From an uncultured Roseburia sp. (GTDB taxonomy: Bacteria; Bacillota; Clostridia; Lachnospirales; Lachnospiraceae), in NCBI GenBank assembly GCA_934317215.1, contig CAKREH010000002.1, positions 1 to 64,000 of the forward strand: a DNA stretch of 64,000 nucleotides. The letters run 5' to 3'. The translations under genes and the position numbers were made by a program. The stretch's first letter is position 1; each line of letters begins with the position of its first letter. This document shows positions 59,260 to 64,000 of the stretch, in pieces. The notes below the pieces were generated by a model, which was not told the DNA's origin, did not search any database, and saw nothing but the letters and a program-made list of their open reading frames with translations.

Positions 59260-59739
59260 TTATTTTTTTTTATCCGTAAAAACAGGCTCATTATAGTTCG
59301 CCTTCATCATATTTTTATAATATTGATTCACTACTTTCTGGCTCTTACGGACTTCCCGAACCTGATTGTGCACTGCTGCAAATTTCTTTGTCATCAGTTC
59401 CTTATTGCGTGCTTCCTGCACCTGGATGGTTGCACTCTTGCTGGTCAGTTTCCGGATGTATTCCTGCATCTGGGCGATTTCTTTCCTGTAAATATCTTTG
59501 TGTGCGGTCAGTTCCTCCTTCACCCGGTCATAAAGCTCCTGAAAGCCTTCGTCTAAAAGCTCTAACTGTCTGATCTGTTCATCCTTTGCTTCTACCGTCT
59601 TATCAAAGTCATCCGGGTCTAATGCCGGGTTTTCTAATTCTTCGCTCTGACGAAGATTCAGCTCCATAATCGCATCTAATATCTCGCTTTTCTTTTTCAG
59701 GCTCTGTATCATAATCGGAATATACTGATTCTTTTCCAT
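59260..59739 (-). CDS. FliT/FlgN-like flagellar export chaperone
   Basis: This 159-residue charged, all-helical protein has a long coiled-coil look (IQSLKKKSEILDAIMELNLR, DDFDKTVEAKDEQIRQLELL, KEIAQMQEYIRKLTSKSATI). It lies directly after fliS and before flagellin, the usual position of FliT or FlgN-like chaperones that escort FliD or hook-associated proteins. Length fits (FlgN about 140-160). No strict motif exists for the family, so the call rests on context and helical pattern. Confidence 0.7.
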   Translation of the reverse strand: MEKNQYIPIMIQSLKKKSEILDAIMELNLRQSEELENPALDPDDFDKTVEAKDEQIRQLELLDEGFQELYDRVKEELTAHKDIYRKEIAQMQEYIRKLTSKSATIQVQEARNKELMTKKFAAVHNQVREVRKSQKVVNQYYKNMMKANYNEPVFTDKKK

Positions 59740-59788
59740 TCAAATCTCCATTCCTGTACTGTTTTTATAAGCACAGTTTTTACTGACA

Positions 59789-60169
59789 TTACTGCTGTGT
59801 ATGTGCTGTCTTCATGACCTGTTTCCAGGTATCACGCATGGTACGAAGGTGTTTTAATACTTCCTCCATGATCTCTTTGTCTTTTTTGATATTTGCTTCC
59901 TGCAGACGGATCATCAGATAACTGTATACCTCGTCAAAATCCTTTGCCACCGGATATTTGTGGTTCAGCGTCGACTGAAACTCCTGTATGATATGCTGCA
60001 CCTTCATGATATTTTTATGTGCTTTCATAATATCTTTCTCTTCTATCGCTTCAATCGCAATATTAGAAAATTTGATTGCACCCTCATAAAGCATTAATGT
60101 CAGTTCTGCCGGTGAAGCAGTCATAACTTTGTTGTTCGCATACGCTGCATAACCTTTGTTTGCCAGCAT
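59789..60169 (-). CDS. fliS: Flagellin export chaperone FliS
   Basis: From the ATG at 60169 (8 bases after GGAGG) the protein has 126 residues, the normal FliS length; a longer frame to 60238 is unlikely. It shows ANKGYAAYANNKVMTASPAE, LTLMLYEGAIKFSNIAIEAI, KVQHIIQEFQSTLNHKYPVA and YLMIRLQEANIKKDKEIMEE, the FliS helices that wrap the flagellin C-terminus and stop early polymerisation. It is the first gene after the hairpin at 60273. Confidence 0.93.
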   Translation of the reverse strand: MLANKGYAAYANNKVMTASPAELTLMLYEGAIKFSNIAIEAIEEKDIMKAHKNIMKVQHIIQEFQSTLNHKYPVAKDFDEVYSYLMIRLQEANIKKDKEIMEEVLKHLRTMRDTWKQVMKTAHTQQ

Positions 60170-60272
60170 AATTTTTTCCTCCATATGTCGCATTATCGGA
60201 TTTTTATTTTTTCGGATGATGTTAAGATTACATATCATCTTTTGTGTTTCAACATCATACTATCATATAATA

Positions 60273-60315
60273 TCAGAAAATATCTGCCTTGTAAAACAAG
60301 ACAGATATTTTCTGA
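60273..60315 (-). repeat. Long intercistronic hairpin between fliD and fliS
   Basis: Perfect 14-base arms at 60273-60286 and 60302-60315, with inner CTTGT/ACAAG pairing, give a stem of about 19-20 bp. There is no U-run after it on the minus strand, so it is more likely an RNA-processing or stability element, or an attenuator, than a plain terminator. It fills the 270-base gap 60170-60439, which holds no gene. Confidence 0.6.
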
Positions 60316-60439
60316 ATCTTTTCGTTACTGTTTATTCACAAGCCTGACACCTACTATCAAGCTGTGCATCAAAACTATATTATGTCAAGTCATAGTCCAT
60401 GCATCGAAGATACATTTTAAATAAACTATAATACTACGA

Positions 60440-63223
60440 TCAACCTCCAAACAGACTTGTCAGAGATGACGTCTGACTCTGCAGCTTGGATAATGCTGTC
60501 TCCATTGCGGAGAATTTCTTATAGTATGCATCCTCCTGATCCTCAAGTTTCTGCTGCCATTTTTTAATCGTGGTGGTGTAGTCGCTGTACTCGGATGCCA
60601 TCTCTTTATCATTATATACTTTGTAGACACTGCTTAAGGATGAAGTCTGCATCTTTTTGCCGATCGCATCATAAACATTCGTTGCAAGCTGCTGCATGAA
60701 AGATACAACAGTATCCGGATCAGAGTTGATCATTGCCATCAGCTTATCTGCATTACCGGAAGAAGCGGTATCCTCTTCATCGCCATCAATGTGATATGCA
60801 TACTGCTGGTTCGCCGGTGCATTTAGATAACCGAGTGTCTTGATTCCAAAGGATGAGAGATAATAGTTCTTTCCATTGACTGTAACCGGCTGGCTCATGG
60901 CATTGGTCATAGCATTCATGACGCTCTCTAAACTGTCATCACGGCGAAGCAGGGAGGATTTGATCTTTTCCTCCCATTTTTCAACTTCCGAATCGGACAT
61001 GGCACTCTTTTCATCATCGGTAAGCGGCTCATATCCTTTTGCTGTGTCTGCATTGTACAAAGATGTGATCTCATTGATCAATGCATTGTACTGTGTCAGG
61101 AAGCTCTTTACCTTATCATATACACCCTGTGTATCGGTTGCAGTTGTGACTGTAATCGCATTCGTATCACCCGCACCGGTTGCCTGCAATGCTGTAATGG
61201 AAAGGCCATTGATGGAATAGGTATTAAGTGAACTTGTATATGTAATGCCATTTAACTGAATCTTTGAATCACTTCCATCGATCTTTTTAGCATCGGAGTT
61301 AGTCTTGATAGTCGGATCTGATGCAAGTGCATTGATATCATCAACTTTCTGGATAAACTTTTTCAATGCTGTATCATAAGTAGCCTGTCCTTCAGCTGTA
61401 GAGGTATCCATAGCTGCCAGATCTGCAAGCACAGAATTATCATTCATGGTTGTCTGTGCTGTTTCCATATTTGTCTGGTTCGTATTAATCACTTCTGCAT
61501 AGGTATTCGTAATCGCTGCAATCTTATCAGCACTGGTGTTATCCTTCACTCCAGCCGCATATGCCTGTTGAATAGAACTTATAATATTCTTTCTGGAATA
61601 TGGATCTGAATCATCACCAAGTTTATCATCCGCACTTTCATACACATTTACTTTTTGAATATTCGATGCAAGTGTGGATGCCTCCTCATCTGTAAGTTTA
61701 TAATTTGCATCCTCTTTTAAGCTTGTCAGCACATCCGCAGAACGTTTTGCATCTGATACTGCCACGCCTTTGGTATATACAGTCTTTGTGATTTCAGACT
61801 TCTGTGTATCGGCAACCGTCGCTGTCTTTCCGCCGCTGACAACATTGCCTTTGCTGTCTACCTGTGTGAAGGTAGATGTTGACGCATCAAAGCTGTAGGT
61901 CTTTCCATCTGATCCGGCATAAGTTCCGGTATCATTCGGTGTATAGACAACACCGTTGGAATCCTCATATTTATATTTCCCGGTTCCCTCTTCCGATGCT
62001 GTTGCCGCATAATATGTAGTCTTTTCGTCTTTCATGGCAACGGTAGTCTCGTTACCATCATTGTCTTTGTAAACATAGTATGCGTTGCCGTCTGCATCTT
62101 TTTTGCCATTTGCCTTGTAGACATTTCCTTTACCATCTACATAGTTACCTGTGGCATCCTTTGTATAGGTATTATTATCGTCACCGGTTGCCGTGGTAAC
62201 GCCTAGTATGTATTTGCCGTTATTCTCATAGACAACACTTCCGTCATCGTTTGTCGTCTTCCTGGTATAGACACTTCCGTCTGCATCCATGACAGAGTTG
62301 ACTCTCTGTGTCGCACTCATGCCAAGCAGGGTTCTTAATTTTTCCTGATCGGCAGAATCTGTCAAACCACTGTCTGCTAATGCATCCTTCATGGCAGCAT
62401 ATGCAGAAGCATATCCATAGGCAGAGGTCATATTGGCATTCTGTGCAGACATTTTATCATAGGATGTCTTGGCAGACTGGTACTCCGCAATTGCCGCTTT
62501 TACAAGTTCCTCTGTACTTTTTCCTGTACTGTCATTTGCACCGGCATATTTCGTATAAGTCGCATAAGTATTACTGGTTGCTGTGGAATCCACATTCAGA
62601 CCAAGCTGGTACAGTGCCCTTGCACCGTCTGAATTTGCTCCGGTCAGTGTAAAATCACTGTCTTTTCCGGTTTCTTTGGAGCTGATGAAAATACGGTGGT
62701 TTGTCTCATCATAGTTTGCACTGACGCCTGCATCCTTTAATGATGCGATAAAACTTCCTACCGTTGTTCCCTGTGTCACAGTGATCTCTTTTGTCGTGCC
62801 ATCACCTTTGGTCAGGTTGATCTTCGCATCCCCGCCGGTATATCCTAACTCCGCCATTGTCGTGGAAGTTGTAGTGCTGCTGGAAAGCTGTCCGCCTGTC
62901 AGGTAGCCTGCCTGTGCCACACTTAAAATATTAAGTTTCTGTGTACCGGTCGGTGCACTGCTGCTCGCTGTGATAGTTGCTTTGGTCGAATCGGAAACTG
63001 TTGTTGATTTTAAGTTATAAGCCGAAGAAAGTTTTAAATTTCCGACGCTGCTGTAAAAGCTGTAAATCTTTGTATTCAGAGACTTCCAAGCATCCTGCTT
63101 CCAAGACAGCTTAGTCTGCGCTTTTTTATACTTGTTGGTCTTATAGTTGTATGAAGATACCAGTGCCGAAATAATCGCCTCGGTATCAAGACCTGATGTT
63201 AATCCGGTAATTCTGATTGGCAT
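60440..63223 (-). CDS. fliD: Flagellar filament cap protein FliD, unusually long
   Basis: This 927-residue hook-associated protein 2 caps the filament. The N-terminal domain is typical (RITGLTSGLDTEAIISALVS, YKKAQTKLSWKQDAWKSLN) and the C-terminus has FLTQYNALINEITSLYNADT, YEPLTDDEKSAMSDSEVEKW and SKLQSQTSSLTSLFGG. Usual lengths are about 450-600. The extra length is in the centre: residues about 311-465 are a Gly/Asp/Tyr-rich series of short repeats (DADGSVYTR, DNNTYTKD, GKGNVYKANG, DADGNAYYVY, GSDGKTYSF). This probably projects from the cap, for example for adhesion. The gene has no frameshift. Confidence 0.92.
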   Translation of the reverse strand: MPIRITGLTSGLDTEAIISALVSSYNYKTNKYKKAQTKLSWKQDAWKSLNTKIYSFYSSVGNLKLSSAYNLKSTTVSDSTKATITASSSAPTGTQKLNILSVAQAGYLTGGQLSSSTTTSTTMAELGYTGGDAKINLTKGDGTTKEITVTQGTTVGSFIASLKDAGVSANYDETNHRIFISSKETGKDSDFTLTGANSDGARALYQLGLNVDSTATSNTYATYTKYAGANDSTGKSTEELVKAAIAEYQSAKTSYDKMSAQNANMTSAYGYASAYAAMKDALADSGLTDSADQEKLRTLLGMSATQRVNSVMDADGSVYTRKTTNDDGSVVYENNGKYILGVTTATGDDNNTYTKDATGNYVDGKGNVYKANGKKDADGNAYYVYKDNDGNETTVAMKDEKTTYYAATASEEGTGKYKYEDSNGVVYTPNDTGTYAGSDGKTYSFDASTSTFTQVDSKGNVVSGGKTATVADTQKSEITKTVYTKGVAVSDAKRSADVLTSLKEDANYKLTDEEASTLASNIQKVNVYESADDKLGDDSDPYSRKNIISSIQQAYAAGVKDNTSADKIAAITNTYAEVINTNQTNMETAQTTMNDNSVLADLAAMDTSTAEGQATYDTALKKFIQKVDDINALASDPTIKTNSDAKKIDGSDSKIQLNGITYTSSLNTYSINGLSITALQATGAGDTNAITVTTATDTQGVYDKVKSFLTQYNALINEITSLYNADTAKGYEPLTDDEKSAMSDSEVEKWEEKIKSSLLRRDDSLESVMNAMTNAMSQPVTVNGKNYYLSSFGIKTLGYLNAPANQQYAYHIDGDEEDTASSGNADKLMAMINSDPDTVVSFMQQLATNVYDAIGKKMQTSSLSSVYKVYNDKEMASEYSDYTTTIKKWQQKLEDQEDAYYKKFSAMETALSKLQSQTSSLTSLFGG

Positions 63224-63268
63224 ATAATCACTCCTGTCTGATGAATCTTATCATCGAATTTGATATAT

Positions 63269-63715
63269 TTACAGTTTCTCGTCTACAAGAAGCCCTGCAA
63301 CTTCCCATACCTTTGCGATCATATCAAGGGTTTTCTCTGGCGGATATTCTTTCAATACCTTTTTGGTGTCTTTGTCTATGATCTTGATCGTGACACGGTT
63401 GGTCTTATCGTGGATACCGAAAATTGCCTCTGAATTGTGTGCCTTTTTATTGATCTCCTCCACAGCTTTTTTGATCTGTGAATTATTCGCAGCACCGGCA
63501 AACTGTTCATCTGTGCCATCTTTGTCTGTATCTGTCTTAGCATCTGTTTCCACATTCGTGTCCATGTCGCCTTTGACTTCTGTCACCCATGGAGTGGTAA
63601 TATTCTCCCCCCCCTGTGAAGCGCTGCTCTCAGCCGCACCGGCAACACTTTTGGTTCCTGTTTCCATCGTCTTGCCATAGGATGCTGCTGCCTCCTGTAA
63701 CCGTTGAACTCCCAT
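63269..63715 (-). CDS. flaG: FlaG-family flagellar protein
   Basis: This 148-residue protein has the FlaG domain in its C-terminal half (about 85-148): IKKAVEEINKKAHNSEAIFG, NRVTIKIIDKDTKKVLKEYP, EKTLDMIAKVWEVAGLLVDE. FlaG proteins influence filament length. The N-terminal half is low-complexity (AAESSASQGGENI, then Asp/Thr-rich ETDAKTDTDKDGTD). The SQGGE codons contain eight G in a row (63606-63613), which could slip. It is first in the flaG-fliD-fliS order, following a sigma-D-like box. Confidence 0.87.
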   Translation of the reverse strand: MGVQRLQEAAASYGKTMETGTKSVAGAAESSASQGGENITTPWVTEVKGDMDTNVETDAKTDTDKDGTDEQFAGAANNSQIKKAVEEINKKAHNSEAIFGIHDKTNRVTIKIIDKDTKKVLKEYPPEKTLDMIAKVWEVAGLLVDEKL

Positions 63716-63830
63716 GATTTCTGACCTCCGTTTCTATGGAATTCCTGACATTGTATGCCAGGCTTACACTTCCCTGTGTTTCCTGTAAATTGGGCATCGG
63801 ATAAACCATATACCCTGTTTTCTACATCCT

Positions 63831-63857
63831 ATATCGGTTTCTTTCTGTATAAAATTA
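63831..63857 (-). promoter_or_regulatory. Probable sigma-D promoter of flaG-fliD-fliS
   Basis: Minus-strand TAAT (63854-63857), 15 bases, ACCGATAT (63831-63838) resembles the flagellin promoter at 59180 with the same spacing. It would start transcription about 110 bases before flaG. Confidence 0.5.
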
Positions 63858-63903
63858 ATACCGGAGCCTGTTTTTTGTACTGCAAAATTCCATGCTCCGG
63901 TAT
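63858..63903 (-). terminator. Hairpin after the partial gene at the window end
   Basis: Perfect 10-base arms ATACCGGAGC at 63858-63867 and 63894-63903 enclose a 26-base loop; on the minus strand a TTAATTTT tail follows. It lies 13 bases after the stop at 63916 and is probably the end of that transcript. Confidence 0.5.
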
Positions 63904-63915
63904 CACATCTTATGT

Positions 63916-64000
63916 CTACAACAAATCATTCAATGCCGCAATCGTATCTATATTGAGTGCAGCCTTATTTTCTTCCTGAATCTGAAGATATACTTCCTTG
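63916..64000 (-). CDS. Partial gene, C-terminus only
   Basis: The minus frame entering from the right edge encodes about 27 residues (KEVYLQIQEENKAALNID, then TIAALNDLL) and stops with TAG at 63916. It is helical and hydrophilic. In this place a flagellar gene is likely, but the fragment is too short to identify. Confidence 0.5.
   Translation of the reverse strand, partial: KEVYLQIQEENKAALNIDTIAALNDLL

Noticed and set aside
60193..60219. Sigma-D promoter for fliS
   Set aside because: The -10 TCCGATAA is perfect but the -35 position reads TCAT; kept only as a possibility.
60440..63223. FliD length caused by fusion or frameshift error
   Set aside because: The frame is open throughout, both ends match FliD, and codon use in the insert looks like the rest of the gene.
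1..64000. CRISPR arrays, tRNA or rRNA genes
   Set aside because: No regularly spaced direct repeats, cloverleaf-type sequences or rRNA-like blocks were noticed when reading through.
1..64000. Long A or T runs as phase-variation tracts
   Set aside because: Runs of 7-9 A/T are frequent and expected in DNA this AT-rich; only the G9 and G8 tracts stand out.

Overview
The window looks like part of a low-GC Firmicutes chromosome, most likely a motile Lachnospiraceae (Roseburia/Agathobacter/Butyrivibrio-like). This rests on the AT-rich coding DNA, strong GGAGG ribosome sites, the flagellin sequence type, a sigma-D-type flagellin promoter and PD-(D/E)XK/AAA ATPase genes of a kind frequent in that family. 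The genus is inferred. I saw no rRNA, tRNA or CRISPR array. Almost every gene is on the minus strand, so operons read from high to low coordinates.

Layout. (1) 63.9-58.2 kb: filament genes flaG, fliD (unusually long), fliS, a FliT/FlgN-like chaperone and flagellin. (2) 57.9-50.5 kb: a Maf-type flagellin glycosyltransferase, two plus-strand CgeB/DUF3880-like glycosyltransferases, two more glycosyltransferases and two small helical proteins. (3) 50.5-36.9 kb: one long operon for pseudaminic acid (pseB, pseI, pseF, pseG, pseC; no pseH seen). Embedded in it are a DegT-like aminotransferase, a methyltransferase, a WbqC protein, a CDP-alcohol phosphotransferase, a LicC-LicA fusion, an IspD-like protein with altered motifs, a TPR-alkaline-phosphatase/sulfatase-fold protein and an APS-kinase-methyltransferase fusion. 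(4) 36.8-32.6 kb: small unknown genes, then a nucleotide-sugar dehydrogenase, a NUDIX protein with a G9 tract and a TPR/membrane protein, bordered by a decayed IS4-like transposase. (5) 31.6-23.1 kb: a large methyltransferase, a CDP-glycerol-transferase-like protein and a complete 2-aminoethylphosphonate gene set (PEP mutase, decarboxylase, transaminase) with two nucleotidyltransferase modules. (6) 22.6-18.1 kb: an AAA-ATPase/PD-(D/E)XK gene, decayed relatives of it and of Rpn nucleases, and a pyruvyl transferase. (7) 17.9-0.45 kb: a surface-glycan operon with two IspD-like proteins, three alternating GT32/FkbM pairs, a CDP-glycerol-transferase/propeller-like fusion, GT2, methyltransferase, PIG-L deacetylase, radical SAM protein, a fourth FkbM protein and three nucleotide-sugar enzymes (L-QuiNAc/L-FucNAc-like branch). 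An IS630 remnant closes the window.

How the genes fit together. The pse operon should supply CMP-pseudaminic acid, Maf would put it on flagellin, and the other glycosyltransferases and methyltransferases could extend the glycan. Phosphorus-containing headgroups (2-aminoethylphosphonate, phosphocholine-like groups) are encoded in the same stretch, which suggests a glycan or lipid decorated with them; the acceptor is unknown. Flagellin and pseB both have leader hairpins that expose GGA upstream of a GGA-containing ribosome site. This resembles CsrA control and could couple filament and sugar production.

The least familiar signals are: a Rossmann-like 'G-x-G' module repeated in eight otherwise different enzymes plus one remnant between 3.5 and 17.9 kb; the APS-kinase-methyltransferase fusion beside a phosphatase-fold protein with a Thr nucleophile; and the LicC-LicA plus CDP-alcohol phosphotransferase pair inside a pse operon. 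All functions are read from sequence motifs by eye; no database search was run.
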